Assembly: GCF_003026365.1 (NCBI RefSeq)
Contig: NZ_PYOM01000005.1
Coordinates: forward strand, 124,001 to 188,000
Source of the DNA: Photobacterium angustum
Lineage (GTDB): Bacteria > Pseudomonadota > Gammaproteobacteria > Enterobacterales > Vibrionaceae
Reading direction: 5' to 3'
Length of the DNA: 64,000 nt
Position 1 is the first letter of the stretch. Every line of letters starts with the position of its first letter. Of the stretch, positions 16,813 through 29,273 are shown piece after piece. Under the pieces are notes generated by a model, which ran no database searches, was not told the DNA's origin, and saw nothing but the letters and a program-made list of their open reading frames with translations. The position numbers were made by a program, and so were the translations under genes.

Positions 16813-17008
16813 ATCGATGCAATTCTCACTTTCATCCCCCTCAATGAAAACACCTGCAACAACTAGACTATTAATTGAACAAATATCAAAGATACATCTA
16901 TCAGTAATATTTTTCTCTTATCATTACATAAACTTATATGTGCATACTAAACAGCAGGCACTCTCGTATGCATATCAGTGATTAATAATGGATAAGGCAA
17001 ATGGAATT

Positions 17009-18694
17009 ATGATCAACACACTTAAGCACAAATTATTACTACTAAGCTTATTGCCTATGATCGCTATCCTCGGTATAGCGATGTGCATCGTCATCTATTT
17101 AGAGAACCAATCTCTAACAAAAAATGTAGCACATTATAAGCAAGAGCTTATTTCAGAAAGACAACAAGAACTCAAAGATGCGGTCGTTATTACCAAGCAC
17201 GCCATTGAAAATATTATTTCTAAAAACAGTGATGAAGCAACACAGCTTGAAGAAATCCGCCAACTTATTACGCCTATTCGCTTTGCAGCTAATGATGCAG
17301 GTTACTTTTTTATCTACACAATGGAGGGGGTAAATGTTGCTCACCCTCTTAAACCTTCAATTCAAGGTACTGATCAAATTGGCGCAACGGATGCTAATGG
17401 CGTTGCCTACATTAAAGTATTAATTAATGCGGCTAAAAATAATGGGCAGTTTGTTAAATATAGCTTTCCTAAAAAAGCGAACCAGCCAGCCCAACCAAAA
17501 GAAAGTTATGCAATTACACTTAATAATAATAAATGGTTTATTGGTACAGGCTTATATCTAGATGACATAGATAACAGTGTTGAACAATACACAGCGCAGA
17601 TTCATGCGGATATGAAAGATCGTATCAATACCGTCGCTTTTATTTCGATCATTTTAGCCGTAATTTCTGCAATGATTATTTTATTGATCACAAGCCGTAT
17701 CATTAAGCCGGTTGAACGTATGGTGAAAACACTTAACGATATTGCAGATGGTGAAGGTGACCTAACCAAACGTCTGGTGGTTGAAGGTAATGACGAAATT
17801 GCACAACTTGGAAAAGCATTTAACCGTTTTGCTAATAAACTACAAAGTATTATTTCCCAAGTTTCAGCGACGACAGATAGCCTGACAACAACGGCGCATA
17901 ATGTACATAATCAAACTAATACCTTAACTGCTAAACTAAACGAGCATAATTGCGAAACTGAACAAGTTGTTGCTGCCGTTGAACAAATGAGCCTTGCTGC
18001 AAATGAAATAGCAGAAAACACCAACGATGTTGCTTCTGGCACTGAAAAGATGAGTGATGTTGCGCTTATCGCACAACAGCAAGTGGATACATCATTAGTC
18101 TCAATAAATACGTTAGTTGATGAAGTGACCCAAGCTTCTGGCTACATTGATGCACTAAATCAGCAATCGCATAATATTAACAATGTACTAAAAGTGATTG
18201 GCGATATTGCTGAGCAAACAAACCTACTTGCATTAAATGCCGCTATTGAAGCCGCGCGTGCTGGTGAACAAGGTCGCGGTTTTGCCGTTGTTGCCGATGA
18301 AGTTCGTGGGCTTGCCAGTCGTACTCAAAGCAGTACATTAGAAATTAATGAAATGCTAGATCAATTACATAACTTGGTTACACAAGCCGTTCAAGCGATG
18401 GATAAAAGTCAGACATCTTGTAATAATGCGGTAAGCTCGACGAATCAAATCTCTAATAACCTTATTTCTGTCACAGAAGCTGTAACCGAAATAAATGGCA
18501 AGATTAATCAAATTGCGGCTGCCTCTACCGAGCAAAATGCAGTAACGGGTGAGATAAGCGGTAATATGGGTTCTATCCAAAATATTGTGACCGACTTGAT
18601 TCGAGAAAATAAAAACTCTGAACTTATCGTAAGTCAATTAGATGACGCTGGTCATAAATTACAGCAACTGGTAGGGCAATTTAAAACACAATAA
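17009..18694 (+). CDS. methyl-accepting chemotaxis protein with Cache sensor domain
   Basis: I prefer ATG 17009, with GGA just upstream and the first helix starting soon after; an in-frame ATG at 16988 has no ribosome-binding site. Domains in order are helix 1 (about residues 8-30), a periplasmic single-Cache domain ([22 protein letters not shown]...[16 protein letters not shown]), helix 2 (about 206-230), HAMP, and a cytoplasmic signalling domain with the highly conserved hairpin [34 protein letters not shown]. sCache domains of this type often bind small carboxylates or amines; the ligand here is unknown. No C-terminal CheR-tethering pentapeptide is visible. Confidence 0.95.
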   Translation: MINTLKHKLLLLSLLPMIAILGIAMCIVIYLENQSLTKNVAHYKQELISERQQELKDAVVITKHAIENIISKNSDEATQLEEIRQLITPIRFAANDAGYFFIYTMEGVNVAHPLKPSIQGTDQIGATDANGVAYIKVLINAAKNNGQFVKYSFPKKANQPAQPKESYAITLNNNKWFIGTGLYLDDIDNSVEQYTAQIHADMKDRINTVAFISIILAVISAMIILLITSRIIKPVERMVKTLNDIADGEGDLTKRLVVEGNDEIAQLGKAFNRFANKLQSIISQVSATTDSLTTTAHNVHNQTNTLTAKLNEHNCETEQVVAAVEQMSLAANEIAENTNDVASGTEKMSDVALIAQQQVDTSLVSINTLVDEVTQASGYIDALNQQSHNINNVLKVIGDIAEQTNLLALNAAIEAARAGEQGRGFAVVADEVRGLASRTQSSTLEINEMLDQLHNLVTQAVQAMDKSQTSCNNAVSSTNQISNNLISVTEAVTEINGKINQIAAASTEQNAVTGEISGNMGSIQNIVTDLIRENKNSELIVSQLDDAGHKLQQLVGQFKTQ

Positions 18695-18724
18695 TTGCCA
18701 TTCAAGCTAGTAATAAAAACGAAC

Positions 18725-18750
18725 AAAGGCACTCTATGGTGCCTTTATTT
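18725..18750 (+). terminator. terminator after the chemoreceptor gene
   Basis: AAAGGCAC / GTGCCTTT has a six-base loop, followed by ATTTTT. Confidence 0.88.
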
Positions 18751-18862
18751 TTATCTAAAATTCACCAACGTCACACATATTTCAAGTAACTGACTAGCTC
18801 TGTTACACAATTAAATAGTGACTTTAATCACATTCTTTGTATGATTTAGAAAATTTTAACGA

Positions 18863-19912
18863 ATGTTTTGTATGAAGAATTATTCTCGCTTTGCAATCAA
18901 ATATTTCCGCCAACTACTTGTGTTTCGCGTGTTTGTTGCGCTTAGTATTATTGTCTCTATTATTCAAATCTTTAACTTACCTTATGGCTCATGGGCACTG
19001 ATTACTACAGTAACTATCATGGGTAGTATCCATTTTCTTGGTGGTGTTTTATCTAAAGCTAACCAACGAATAACTGGAACTATACTAGGGGCTATTATAG
19101 GTTTATCTCTCTATTTAATACCCACTTCATACAATTGGCTCCACCACATTATTTTGATCACCACAGTGGTTACGGCAATTTACTATACACAAGGTAAATA
19201 TTCTTATGCGGCACTTGTTGTTGCTATCACTGTCGTTGTGGTAGCTGGTGGTGGTCCTGAGGATTTACATGCTGCAATGTGGCGCACAATCAATGTATTT
19301 TGGGCCGCTATCGTTGCGATTTGTTGTAGCCTTTATATTTTCCCTGCTCGTGCGACGGATCATTATCTTAATTACACTCATCAGTTCATCAAACTCTGCT
19401 GCAATTATTACCATCAGCATAACCAGCAAATAGCAGTAGAAAATTTTCAACCTATAGATATCAATCCCCTATCAAACATACTGGATAAACAAACTAGCCT
19501 TCAACCACATACTAAAAATGAGAATATTGCCAGTAAACAACTCTTAACTGAGATAATGCTGACAGAAGAACAAATATTTACCATGATGGGATCAATGCTG
19601 CACACAAGGTGGGATAAACAGTTAGGACAGAATAAAATTAACGACATGCCTGGTCTAATGGAGGCAAAAGAGCAATTAGCAGACCGATTCTTACGTCTAG
19701 CTATTCAAATAGAAAACCAACATATTTTACCGGTTAAACAAGAAGAAATAAAAATGCTCTCACTTTTACCTCCTACGGAGAACCATGAGCAAAGTGATAC
19801 CAGTAATATTAGTTATTATGGTTATTTATGGCTTAACCGTGAGATAGCTCGCCAATTTTCACAACTCACTCATTTATTAAGTGAATACTACTCTCACTTG
19901 AATAACAAATAA
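18863..19912 (+). CDS. FUSC-family membrane protein (half-size)
   Basis: The 349-aa protein has one membrane block of about six helices (residues 20-170), with the FUSC-like segments PYGSWALITTVTIMGS and RITGTILGAIIGLSLYL, then a helical cytoplasmic domain of about 170 residues. Full-length YccS/AaeB-type proteins have two such blocks, so this is a one-block version that may work as a dimer. It is presumed to move small organic acids or to adjust the envelope; the substrate is unknown. A second ATG at 18872 could also serve as start. It is followed by a terminator shared with rlmC. Confidence 0.82.
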   Translation: MFCMKNYSRFAIKYFRQLLVFRVFVALSIIVSIIQIFNLPYGSWALITTVTIMGSIHFLGGVLSKANQRITGTILGAIIGLSLYLIPTSYNWLHHIILITTVVTAIYYTQGKYSYAALVVAITVVVVAGGGPEDLHAAMWRTINVFWAAIVAICCSLYIFPARATDHYLNYTHQFIKLCCNYYHQHNQQIAVENFQPIDINPLSNILDKQTSLQPHTKNENIASKQLLTEIMLTEEQIFTMMGSMLHTRWDKQLGQNKINDMPGLMEAKEQLADRFLRLAIQIENQHILPVKQEEIKMLSLLPPTENHEQSDTSNISYYGYLWLNREIARQFSQLTHLLSEYYSHLNNK

Positions 19913-19916
19913 TAAT

Positions 19917-19940
19917 AAGGGCATAACTTTATGCCCTTTT
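19917..19940. terminator. bidirectional terminator between FUSC gene and rlmC
   Basis: AAGGGCATAA / TTATGCCCTT has a short loop and T/A tails on both sides. Confidence 0.85.
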
Positions 19941-19945
19941 ACCTT

Positions 19946-21100
19946 CTAAACGTTACTATGTTGAAGTAGCACCATAACTTCAACATGCTCTGTGTGCGGG
20001 AACATATCAAACCACTGCAACTTTATTACCTTATATCCTGTTAACCTAGCTAAGTCTTGCTCTAGCGTATAAGGGTTACAACTTGAATAAATAATATGTT
20101 TTGGTGCAAAATCATTAAGTTGTTGACACAGTTGTTCACCAATCCCCCGCCTCGGTGGATTAACCAATACTAACTCTGGCGCACTTTCATTTGATTGTGA
20201 AAAACTGGTTGAATCTAAAGCCGCAAAACGTAAATTCGTCACTCCCATAGTTTCAGCAGAATGCTTAGCACTCTCAATAGCTTCTGGCTCTATTTCGATA
20301 CCTGTAACATGCTCTACTTCTTCAGCGCAATGTAACGCAAAACCACCAACACCACAGAATAAATCCCACATAGAAGCTGGCTTTATCTCACTGACCCAAC
20401 GTTTTGCTGTTGCATAAAGGCTCTCTGCCACTTTTGGATTGGTTTGAAAGAAGCTTTTAGGTCTTACAACCAAAGGAACATGATTAAATTGTTCTAATAA
20501 ATAATGATCAGAGGTTAAGAAAATTTCTTCTTCCCCTTCTAAGCGTGCCATGTGTACAGGTTGAATATTCACCGAAACGACTTTTACCGAAGGAAATGCC
20601 GCCATCAGTTCAGGTAAATTATTAACGATACGCGCGATAGCATCATGGCTTCTTAATACAAATCGAAGCATAAACTCACCTCGGCTATTACTGCGTGTTA
20701 ATAACACAAATTTCAACTCACCTTTCTTTTTCTTTACGTTATAAGGTGGAATACCTGCACAACGAATCCAACGCTCAATATAGATCAACAACGCTTGCAT
20801 ATCAGCGGGATATAAAGGACAAGTACACAAACCAATCGGTTTAGATCCTGACGTTGATAAATCCTCAGTCTGCTTTTGAATACCTAAACATGGCTCATGA
20901 GCTGCGCCTAATACCACCATTTTTGCTTTATTACGGTAGCCAGAAATGGCACTTTCTACTGGTGCTAACCATTGATGTGGATGATGTTCTGAAAACAAAC
21001 TGCGTAACACATCATCTTTTTGTTTAATCTGCTGCGGATATGAAAGCGAAGCTAAAGGGCACGATTGGCATACCCCTTGAAGGGAGAATGGACACTGCAT
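19946..21100 (-). CDS. rlmC: 23S rRNA (uracil-747 C5)-methyltransferase RlmC
   Basis: The 384-aa protein starts with the Cys cluster of an iron-sulfur site ([14 protein letters not shown]), with a further Cys near residue 86. Next come the SAM-binding [12 protein letters not shown], the catalytic segment VNPPRRGIG, the nucleophile in YSSCNPYTL and the base-region [15 protein letters not shown]. This is the TrmA/RlmC/RlmD family. Lack of an N-terminal TRAM domain and a length close to E. coli RlmC (375) identify it as RlmC, which makes m5U747 in 23S rRNA. It is flanked by its own terminator and a 150-nt AT-rich spacer. Confidence 0.93.
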   Translation of the reverse strand: MQCPFSLQGVCQSCPLASLSYPQQIKQKDDVLRSLFSEHHPHQWLAPVESAISGYRNKAKMVVLGAAHEPCLGIQKQTEDLSTSGSKPIGLCTCPLYPADMQALLIYIERWIRCAGIPPYNVKKKKGELKFVLLTRSNSRGEFMLRFVLRSHDAIARIVNNLPELMAAFPSVKVVSVNIQPVHMARLEGEEEIFLTSDHYLLEQFNHVPLVVRPKSFFQTNPKVAESLYATAKRWVSEIKPASMWDLFCGVGGFALHCAEEVEHVTGIEIEPEAIESAKHSAETMGVTNLRFAALDSTSFSQSNESAPELVLVNPPRRGIGEQLCQQLNDFAPKHIIYSSCNPYTLEQDLARLTGYKVIKLQWFDMFPHTEHVEVMVLLQHSNV

Positions 21101-21252
21101 AGTTCAAACGTTAACAGGAAAAAATGTTAGTCTAACCTGCGAAATAAAAATGACTATTTAGGTTATAAATCATCAAGATTAAAAATTTTTATCGCCGATT
21201 TTAATATCGCGTTTTGTTACTTTTATACCATCAATAAATCAATAGAATTTAC

Positions 21253-22017
21253 CTAATCAACAAACACTAAATTTTCGATTCCTTGATAGTTCACTTTCAT
21301 AATCCCAGTATCAAATACCTTTTCTAACTGCGAAACAATCATTACCTCCTGAGCCCTACCAACAGCAATACAATGGCCCGCTTCAAGCAATATCACTTTG
21401 TCGGCTTCACGTAATGTTCGATTCAAATCATGGTTAGCCATAATCACAGCGACCCCTTGTGACGCAATCTTTCGTATCAATTTATACATAGACGCTTCTT
21501 GACCAATATCTAAAGATGCCGCCGGTTCGTCGAGTAATAGATATTTAGCGTCGGGATTTAATGCAGGCCAAACTTGTAAACAAGCGGAAGCTAATCTCAC
21601 TCGCTGCCACTCACCACCAGAGAGCTTTTGAATACTTCGCGATAATTTATCAACAATACCTAAATATCCACACACTTCATCAATAGCAGATTGTTTACTC
21701 ACGTCTTTTACTTCTCCTAGCGCCGTAAAAGACATTAAAAGATACTGGTACACTGGAATGGCAAAATTTGGCTTATCTTGCTGAGACATATAACTCCGCA
21801 CACGAGCTAATGAAGCAAGATCATAATCTGCTAGCTCAATACCTTCCAAAGTAACATTGCCACCTGAAGAAAATAACCCAGAAATAAGCCCTATTGCGGT
21901 ACTTTTACCACTACCATTAGGACCAATAAAATGCACGATTTCACCACTATCAACAGAAAAAGATAAAGGCTCTAGTCGATTATCAGCAGCAATACGATTA
22001 ATCATTAACATTGGCAT
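21253..22017 (-). CDS. btuD: vitamin B12 ABC transporter ATPase BtuD
   Basis: Walker A is GPNGSGKST, the signature is KLSGGEWQRVRLA, Walker B is LLLDEPAASLD and the switch His is in MANHDLN. The start ATG 22017 is four nt after the btuC stop, giving 254 aa, the normal BtuD length; reading from 22068 would overlap btuC. Signature wording (GGEWQRVRLA) and size fit BtuD rather than other iron/cobalamin ATPases. With BtuC it imports cobalamin across the inner membrane. The periplasmic binding protein BtuF is not encoded here. Confidence 0.92.
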   Translation of the reverse strand: MPMLMINRIAADNRLEPLSFSVDSGEIVHFIGPNGSGKSTAIGLISGLFSSGGNVTLEGIELADYDLASLARVRSYMSQQDKPNFAIPVYQYLLMSFTALGEVKDVSKQSAIDEVCGYLGIVDKLSRSIQKLSGGEWQRVRLASACLQVWPALNPDAKYLLLDEPAASLDIGQEASMYKLIRKIASQGVAVIMANHDLNRTLREADKVILLEAGHCIAVGRAQEVMIVSQLEKVFDTGIMKVNYQGIENLVFVD

Positions 22018-22021
22018 ATTA

Positions 22022-23023
22022 TTAATCCAGCTGTGCTCGCATAAGCATCCAAATAAACACTGGTGCACCGAGTGATGTAGTCACAACGCCAACAGGAAGG
22101 TCAGCAGAAGGCAGTAAAATACGTGATAACGTATCGGCGAAAGCTAATAATAGCCCTCCAGCTAAAGCAGATAACGGCAATAAAAAACGATTTTCTGTGC
22201 CTAACATCAAACGTATTAAATGCGGAACAACAAGCCCAATAAAACCAATAATACCAGCTAATGCGACAGCACTACCGACTAATAACGATACCATTAATAT
22301 CAGTTTCCAGCGCAGTGTGGTTACATTCAAGCCAAGTTGCCGCGCATGGAGCTCTCCTAGCATTAAAATATCGAGTTTTCTTCCCTGGCAACATACAACA
22401 GCTAACACTGGAACAATAAAAAATAGCAAAGAGAGTTGCTGCCAATTAACCCCACCAAGGCTTCCCATGAGCCAGTACATTAACTGTCGCATACTAAGAT
22501 CATCACTGAAATAAAATGCCCAAGTAATAACAGCACTAGACAAAATACCCAACGCGACACCAATCAGTAATAAACGAGTCATTGAAACACTACGTCGACG
22601 TGAGAGCCCTACAAGAATTAATGTAAATAATAATGCGCCAACCATCGCTGTAAACATAGTAAGCATTGGAGATGGTGCAAATGGTAAGAAAAATAATACT
22701 GCAACTAAGGCTAAACTTGCACCACCGGAGATACCCAATACGCCCGGCTCAGCTAATGGATTACCAAGTAAAACTTGCAGCACAGCACCAGAACTGGCTA
22801 AAGCTGCCCCTATGGCCAGAGCAGCTAATAACCGAGGCAAGCGTAACTGTAGGAGCAATTGTTGTTCTAAGCCCCCTTCTGGTGCCCATGGTTTGATCCA
22901 CAACTCACCGATGGATAAGGAAAAAAAACAAACAATAATGAGCAGTAAAACTATTAGCCAAAAACTAAACCGCCAGCGTGATTGCTGACGGGCTAATAAT
23001 GCATTAAGAGACATACGATCCAT
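22022..23023 (-). CDS. btuC: vitamin B12 ABC transporter permease BtuC
   Basis: The protein has about ten membrane helices and FecCD-family motifs: [52 protein letters not shown] (coupling helix) and [18 protein letters not shown]. Line-by-line similarity to E. coli BtuC is strong, including the [14 protein letters not shown] segment. The start is chosen at ATG 23023; a TTG two codons upstream and an ATG at 23014 are alternatives. It is followed closely by btuD. The 86-nt space before it is too short for a cobalamin riboswitch and shows no B12-box. Confidence 0.92.
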   Translation of the reverse strand: MDRMSLNALLARQQSRWRFSFWLIVLLLIIVCFFSLSIGELWIKPWAPEGGLEQQLLLQLRLPRLLAALAIGAALASSGAVLQVLLGNPLAEPGVLGISGGASLALVAVLFFLPFAPSPMLTMFTAMVGALLFTLILVGLSRRRSVSMTRLLLIGVALGILSSAVITWAFYFSDDLSMRQLMYWLMGSLGGVNWQQLSLLFFIVPVLAVVCCQGRKLDILMLGELHARQLGLNVTTLRWKLILMVSLLVGSAVALAGIIGFIGLVVPHLIRLMLGTENRFLLPLSALAGGLLLAFADTLSRILLPSADLPVGVVTTSLGAPVFIWMLMRAQLD

Positions 23024-23115
23024 CGTCAAGGTAGTAAAAGAGCCTTACCTTACAACCTCTCATAACAGAACAAAAGTAAGAGATTGTAATTATGAAAAAC
23101 ATAAATTAAAAAAAA

Positions 23116-24159
23116 TTAGCCACATAACCGTACCTGCTCATCAAATATGATATGTGCTTTTTTTACCATTAATGCTGCTCGTTGACCTAACGCCACATTG
23201 GCATTAGGAAAAACAACAGCCTCTCCTTTTTCATCCGCAATAAACTCTTGTTCTTTATCGCTACCTAAATAAGTACCTTCTTCGAAAAATGTAAAGTTTG
23301 GCAAGTCATTAGGAAAAGAAAAAGTGAATGATTCCGATTGTTTCAGTAAAGTCCTATTTACACGATAGACTTCAACATCATTATTCCAACTAATGGGTAA
23401 TGTACTTTCCGTTATTAACTTCATTAAAGCATGACTAAAATACGACAATAGTGTTAAGTCATTTTCTCCAAAATCCGCTACTTTACCTAACTCAATCGTT
23501 AATGATTGCGCGCCATGATATTCAGCACTAAACCAACTAAAGGTAGAGGATGGATCATTCGCTAACAGTACCGCTTCAATTTTTGCATATTGAATAAAAC
23601 TAAACAGACTATTACTACGTGATAACTTATGGCTATATGGGCTAATTGCAAAGGTATAGTGCTCTGAGCGTCGAATTGCACAGTGAAGGTCAAGATGCCA
23701 CTTTTCTGGCTGAATCGCTGTAGAGGAGCCATAAAAACTGTTTACAGCCTCTTGCAGTTGATTTGCAACCTTACAGTCAATATTCCTTTCTTGATTCCGA
23801 ACTTTGAATAAACGATTCATGTTTTCATCAATGAAGCGTGTTTTGTTATTAATAGCTTCAGGGTGAGCAATAATTAACAGTAATCGATGAACAGGTTCAA
23901 TATGCCCAAGTAAAATACCTTCAGCTAATTGCTGTATTAATTCAATTGGCGCCGTTTCATTGCCATGTACACCAGAAGATAAAACAATATCTTTTGCCGT
24001 ACTCATTTGCTCCACCGGCGTAATTTGCAGAACACCACGCTGCAACAATTTACAATGAATACCGGATTCCAAGACCCATTCATCTGCCGTAAATGGTAAT
24101 GATAAGTCACAAGTTGCCGATAAAAAACGGCCTTTTTTCACTTCATCAACAAACGTCAT
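23116..24159 (-). CDS. astE: succinylglutamate desuccinylase AstE
   Basis: The 347-aa zinc carboxypeptidase-like (M14/AspA-type) enzyme has GVHGNETAP (His and Glu ligands), a downstream His in WHLDLHCAIR, and the active-site Glu in LTIELGKV. It performs the last step of the arginine succinyltransferase pathway, hydrolysing N-succinylglutamate to succinate and glutamate. A strong GGAGGT precedes ATG 24159. The other ast genes are absent here, as often seen in Vibrionaceae where astE is detached. It is upstream of btuCD on the same strand, with a gap of about 90 nt. Confidence 0.92.
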   Translation of the reverse strand: MTFVDEVKKGRFLSATCDLSLPFTADEWVLESGIHCKLLQRGVLQITPVEQMSTAKDIVLSSGVHGNETAPIELIQQLAEGILLGHIEPVHRLLLIIAHPEAINNKTRFIDENMNRLFKVRNQERNIDCKVANQLQEAVNSFYGSSTAIQPEKWHLDLHCAIRRSEHYTFAISPYSHKLSRSNSLFSFIQYAKIEAVLLANDPSSTFSWFSAEYHGAQSLTIELGKVADFGENDLTLLSYFSHALMKLITESTLPISWNNDVEVYRVNRTLLKQSESFTFSFPNDLPNFTFFEEGTYLGSDKEQEFIADEKGEAVVFPNANVALGQRAALMVKKAHIIFDEQVRLCG

Positions 24160-24302
24160 ATTACCTCCATGTACATAAACGTTATGAAATACAATCGCCC
24201 AATAGCTTTAAACTCCAGTATAAAACACCAATCTTTAAACACAATAGCAACATAATAACAACCTACCAACTTCGTATAGTTCCAATTTCCCGAGCAATAG
24301 GT

Positions 24303-24338
24303 AATAAAAAACCCAAGAGAATAAATTCACTTGGGTTT
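24303..24338 (-). terminator. terminator of ihfA
   Basis: On the minus strand AAACCCAAG / CTTGGGTTT is followed by TTTTTTAT. It lies 26 nt past the ihfA stop. Confidence 0.9.
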
Positions 24339-24363
24339 CGATTTGACTAAGCGTTAAACGGGC

Positions 24364-24660
24364 TTATTTAGGTACTTCTAATGTTTCTACTCGTGCTTTT
24401 AGCTTCTGACCTGGGCGGAAAGTAACTACACGGCGAGCAGAAATTGGAATATCTTCGCCAGTTTTCGGGTTACGCCCTGGTCTCTCGTTTTTGTCTCGTA
24501 AGTCAAAATTACCAAAACCAGATAGTTTTACTTGTTCGCCATTTTCTAAAGCCTTCCTGATTTCTTCAAAGAAGACTTCCACCGTATCCTTGGCGTCCCG
24601 TTTGCTTAATCCAACATTCTCAAACAGGTTCTCAGCCAAATCGGCTTTTGTGAGCGCCAT
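24364..24660 (-). CDS. ihfA: integration host factor alpha subunit
   Basis: The 98-aa DNA-bending protein starts at ATG 24660 ([10 protein letters not shown]), preceded by GAGGGAG. The IhfA body includes [17 protein letters not shown] and the DNA-intercalating arm with [27 protein letters not shown]; Pro in the RNPKTG region kinks DNA. It pairs with IhfB. In E. coli ihfA is directly after pheT; here a pheT terminator and about 490 nt separate them, so it must have its own promoter. Confidence 0.97.
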   Translation of the reverse strand: MALTKADLAENLFENVGLSKRDAKDTVEVFFEEIRKALENGEQVKLSGFGNFDLRDKNERPGRNPKTGEDIPISARRVVTFRPGQKLKARVETLEVPK

Positions 24661-25053
24661 AGATAACTCCCTCAAGACTATGTTGAATGGATTGTAACAA
24701 TGCTAGCATCATTCCGGCTTGTTACTGTGAATAAGGTTACGTTGACACGGTTCGTAGACACCTATCATTGGTGTTTATAGAGATTAACATCTCCAGTTCC
24801 TTATCAACTAGAGTCAAGTCTAAGCCAACTTGCTGATTTCCGCCAACTTTTTTAAGCAAACTTCACGTTAATTTCTATTCTTTTTATTGATAAATAATAT
24901 CACTCTTGTGCAATTAGTTGTGCTTAATTGCTGTTCCATTAAAAACAATAACCAATAAAAACATAGAGTTACAAATTTAACGTGCATTAAAAATGTGGCA
25001 AAAATAAAAATTCATCTATTTTTCATAGTGTTATTATTTTTTGGAGAAAGATC
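24661..25053. other. intergenic region upstream of ihfA
   Basis: This gene-free, AT-rich stretch should hold the ihfA promoter (minus strand). A small hairpin, ACACC / GGTGT, lies around 24760-24776. I see no clear IHF-consensus or RNA gene. Confidence 0.5.
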
Positions 25054-25084
25054 AAAAAAAAAGCAGCCATGATTGGCTGCTTTT
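25054..25084 (-). terminator. terminator of pheST
   Basis: On the minus strand AAAAGCAGCC / GGCTGCTTTT runs straight into a T9 tract. It is 67 nt past the pheT stop. Confidence 0.93.
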
Positions 25085-25150
25085 AAAAAACAAAGAGTTA
25101 AATGCGTCAATATTTTTGTAATTAACGTTATTAACCTTTATAAACTCGTC

Positions 25151-27538
25151 TTAGTCACGTAGTGATGCACCGAACTTTTCAGCTAATGCAGCAACAATAG
25201 CTTCGACTGCTGATGCAATATCTGCTTCTTCTAATGTGCGCTCTGCTGATTGCAGCGTCAATGCGATTGCAAGACTCTTGTTACCTTCTTCAACGCCTTT
25301 ACCCGTGTAAACGTCAAATAGGTTAACATCTGTCAGTAGCTCACCACCGATTTCACGACAAGCAGCAACAACATCACCAGCTAATACATCTTCGTTTACC
25401 ACAACGGCGATATCACGACGGTTTGCAGGGAACTTAGATACAACAACTGCTTCAGGAAGCATACGAGAGTTAATTGCAGCCCACTCGATTTCAAACATGA
25501 TAGTACGACCATTCAAGCCAAACTTACGTTCTAGCTCTGGGTGTACAGTACCAATGAAACCAACTTCTTTGCCATCAACAACGATTGCTGCTGATTGACC
25601 TGGGTGAAGTGCTGGGTGCTTAGCTGCTTTGAAGCTAAATGCGGCTTCATTAGCTGTTAACTCAAGCACTGCTTCTAAATCACCTTTAAGATCGAAGAAA
25701 TCTACAGTGTTAGTTGCAATATCCCAGTGCTCATCACTACGGTTACCGGCAATAACACCAGCAAGCATCATTTCTTGACGCATACCGTTTTCTGCTGATT
25801 GCTCAGGAACAAAACGTAAGCCCGCTTCAAATACACGAACACGTGGTTGCTGACGTTTCTGGTTAAATACAACTGTATTTAGTAGGCCAGTCCACAAGCT
25901 TAAACGCATTGCTGACATATCCGCAGAAATTGGGAATGGCAGAATCAATGGCTCAATTTCAGGCACGATAAGTTTTTGTTGCTCAGGCTCAACGAAGCTG
26001 TAAGTAATCGCTTCTTGGTATCCACGATCAACAAGCAGATCACGTACACGCTTAAGCGGAAGGTTCGCTTCTTTATGTAGATTCATGCTTAGCGCAGCAA
26101 CTGGCGATTGATTTGGAATATTGTTGTAGCCGAAGATACGACCCACTTCTTCCACTAAATCTTCTTCAATTGCCATGTCGAAACGCCATGCTGGTGCTGT
26201 TGCTTTCCAGCCAGCATCAGTTGTTTCAACGTCACAGCCTAGGCGTGTTAGGATTTCACCCACTTCCTCAGAAGCAATTGAGTGACCTAATAGGCGATCT
26301 AGTTTAGTACGACGAAGTTCAATCGTTGCTGCTTTTGGTAAATCAGCTTCTGATTCAGCTTCAACGATTGGTGCAACTTCACCACCACAAATTTCAACGA
26401 TAAGTGCTGTTGCACGCTCCATCGCCTTCATTTGTAGTGTTGCATCAACACCACGCTCAAAGCGGTGTGAAGAATCAGTGTGTAGACCGTAGCTACGAGC
26501 ACGACCACGGATTGCATCTGGTGCGAAGAACGCACACTCAAGTAGTACGTCTTTCGTCTCAGTGTTAACACCAGAGAACTCACCACCGAAGATACCAGCA
26601 ATCGCTAGTGCTTGCTTGTTATCAGCAATTACTAGGGTGTTGTCGTTTAGTTCAGCTTCGTTACCATCAAGAAGAGTCAGCTTTTCGCCTTGCTCTGCCA
26701 TACGAACAACGATGCCACCGTCGATCTTAGCAAGATCGAATGCGTGCATTGGTTGACCCATTTCAAGCAACACGTAGTTAGTGATATCAACAATTGGATC
26801 AATTGAGCGAGTACCACAACGACGTAGCTTTTCTTGCATCCATAATGGTGTTTCAGCTTGAACGTTTACATTACGAACAATACGACCAAGGTAACGTGGA
26901 CATGCCGCAGGCGCTTTAACATCAATAGCGATAGTGTCAGCAGCTGTTGGTGCAACAATCTCAAATTGAGGCTCAGTCACTTCAGCACGGTTTAGAACAC
27001 CTACTTCACGAGCAAGACCTGCAATACTTAGACAGTCAGCACGGTTAGCGGTTAGATCAACGTCGATAGTAACATCGTCAAGACCTAGGAATTCACGGAA
27101 GTCAGTACCCAGTACTGCATCTTCTGTAAGCTCCATAATGCCATCAGACTCAACATCGATACCTAGCTCAGTGAATGAACACAACATACCATTAGAAGGC
27201 TGACCACGTAGTTTAGCTTTCTTGATTTTAAAATCACCAGGAAGCACAGCACCAACAGTTGCAACTGCAACCTTGATACCTTGACGACAGTTAGGTGCGC
27301 CACAAACGATGTCTAGTAGCTCTTCAGCACCGACATCCACTTTTGTAACACGAAGTTTGTCAGCGTCTGGGTGTTGTGCACACTCAACCACTTGACCAAC
27401 TTTAACGCCAGTGAATTCACCAGCTACTGCTTCAATACCGTCAACTTCCAGACCAGCCATTGTGATCTGGTGAGCTAGTTCTTCGCTGTTTACTGCAGGA
27501 TTAACCCACTCGCGTAGCCAAGATTCAGAGAATTTCAT
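25151..27538 (-). CDS. pheT: phenylalanyl-tRNA synthetase beta subunit
   Basis: The 795-aa protein matches the bacterial PheT layout: an N-terminal tRNA-binding domain with EMAP/OB fold ([21 protein letters not shown]), B3/B4 editing domain ([23 protein letters not shown]), B5 domain, catalytic-like core ([15 protein letters not shown]) and C-terminal ferredoxin-like anticodon-binding domain ([15 protein letters not shown]). It forms an alpha2-beta2 enzyme with PheS and hydrolyses mischarged Tyr-tRNA-Phe. It lies 20 nt downstream of pheS and is co-transcribed. Confidence 0.97.
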   Translation of the reverse strand: MKFSESWLREWVNPAVNSEELAHQITMAGLEVDGIEAVAGEFTGVKVGQVVECAQHPDADKLRVTKVDVGAEELLDIVCGAPNCRQGIKVAVATVGAVLPGDFKIKKAKLRGQPSNGMLCSFTELGIDVESDGIMELTEDAVLGTDFREFLGLDDVTIDVDLTANRADCLSIAGLAREVGVLNRAEVTEPQFEIVAPTAADTIAIDVKAPAACPRYLGRIVRNVNVQAETPLWMQEKLRRCGTRSIDPIVDITNYVLLEMGQPMHAFDLAKIDGGIVVRMAEQGEKLTLLDGNEAELNDNTLVIADNKQALAIAGIFGGEFSGVNTETKDVLLECAFFAPDAIRGRARSYGLHTDSSHRFERGVDATLQMKAMERATALIVEICGGEVAPIVEAESEADLPKAATIELRRTKLDRLLGHSIASEEVGEILTRLGCDVETTDAGWKATAPAWRFDMAIEEDLVEEVGRIFGYNNIPNQSPVAALSMNLHKEANLPLKRVRDLLVDRGYQEAITYSFVEPEQQKLIVPEIEPLILPFPISADMSAMRLSLWTGLLNTVVFNQKRQQPRVRVFEAGLRFVPEQSAENGMRQEMMLAGVIAGNRSDEHWDIATNTVDFFDLKGDLEAVLELTANEAAFSFKAAKHPALHPGQSAAIVVDGKEVGFIGTVHPELERKFGLNGRTIMFEIEWAAINSRMLPEAVVVSKFPANRRDIAVVVNEDVLAGDVVAACREIGGELLTDVNLFDVYTGKGVEEGNKSLAIALTLQSAERTLEEADIASAVEAIVAALAEKFGASLRD

Positions 27539-27558
27539 AGATTTCTAGCCCCTAGTGC

Positions 27559-28572
<1,014 letters not shown>

Positions 28573-29022
28573 TTAAGGGAGATATAAAATCGCGTATCGA
28601 TACATACTAAAGAAAGCAGCGTCTAAATCCAAATTGAATCGTAATAAAAGCGCAAGTTTGGACGAAAAAAAAACGCCTTTATCAGTTGAACGGCAAAAAT
28701 TGAGGATTTCAATCAATTAGCGCCTAACAATAAAAAGATCATCACATTGTATGAGCATTTCTATTTCTCATTTTTTTACGTGCCAAACCTTATCTAATGA
28801 GAGTAATTTTATTACGTCTTTTTTCAGTAAATAACAGTGCACATTGAAGAGTTCATAACTCTTTTAATATCTTCATAACCGGATAAATACTTTGTATTAC
28901 ACTAATGTTCATGCGCAATATGAAGAGCTTTCAGCATACCTATTATGCTAAAAAACAAGTTAAAAACTTAGGTTCATATCGACCATACACGCACTGCAAT
29001 AATCTGTTTCTATTGATTTATT

Positions 29023-29038
29023 TGTGAAAATATTCACT
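29023..29038 (+). promoter_or_regulatory. CRP-like site upstream of small membrane-protein gene
   Basis: TGTGA-N6-TCACT differs from the CRP consensus only in the last base. It is 236 nt before the ATG at 29274. It could also act on pheS, which is divergent. Confidence 0.4.
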
Positions 29039-29243
29039 CCTTAGTAACTATTTTTAAACAAATTAAAACCCAAATAAAACCGAACAACACAAACATTCTT
29101 TATTTATTACAACACGTCAAAATCAACAACAAAATAACAATATAGATATGCAATCATTATTGTTGCTTTTCTTATAATTCTGACGAAAAGCAATGAAATA
29201 AATCATCAAAACTGTTTTAAAATTACATTTTTCAGTGTAAATT

Positions 29244-29257
29244 ATGATCAAAATCAA
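29244..29257 (+). promoter_or_regulatory. FNR-like box just before small membrane-protein gene
   Basis: ATGAT-N4-ATCAA has nine of the ten FNR half-site bases (TTGAT-N4-ATCAA). It lies only 16 nt before the start codon, so it would more likely repress than activate, or be chance. Confidence 0.3.
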
Positions 29258-29273
29258 AGTGAGGAAGTTTCTG

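Noticed and set aside
23024..23115. Cobalamin riboswitch before btuC
   Set aside because: Only 86 to 92 nt are available and no B12-box pattern is present.
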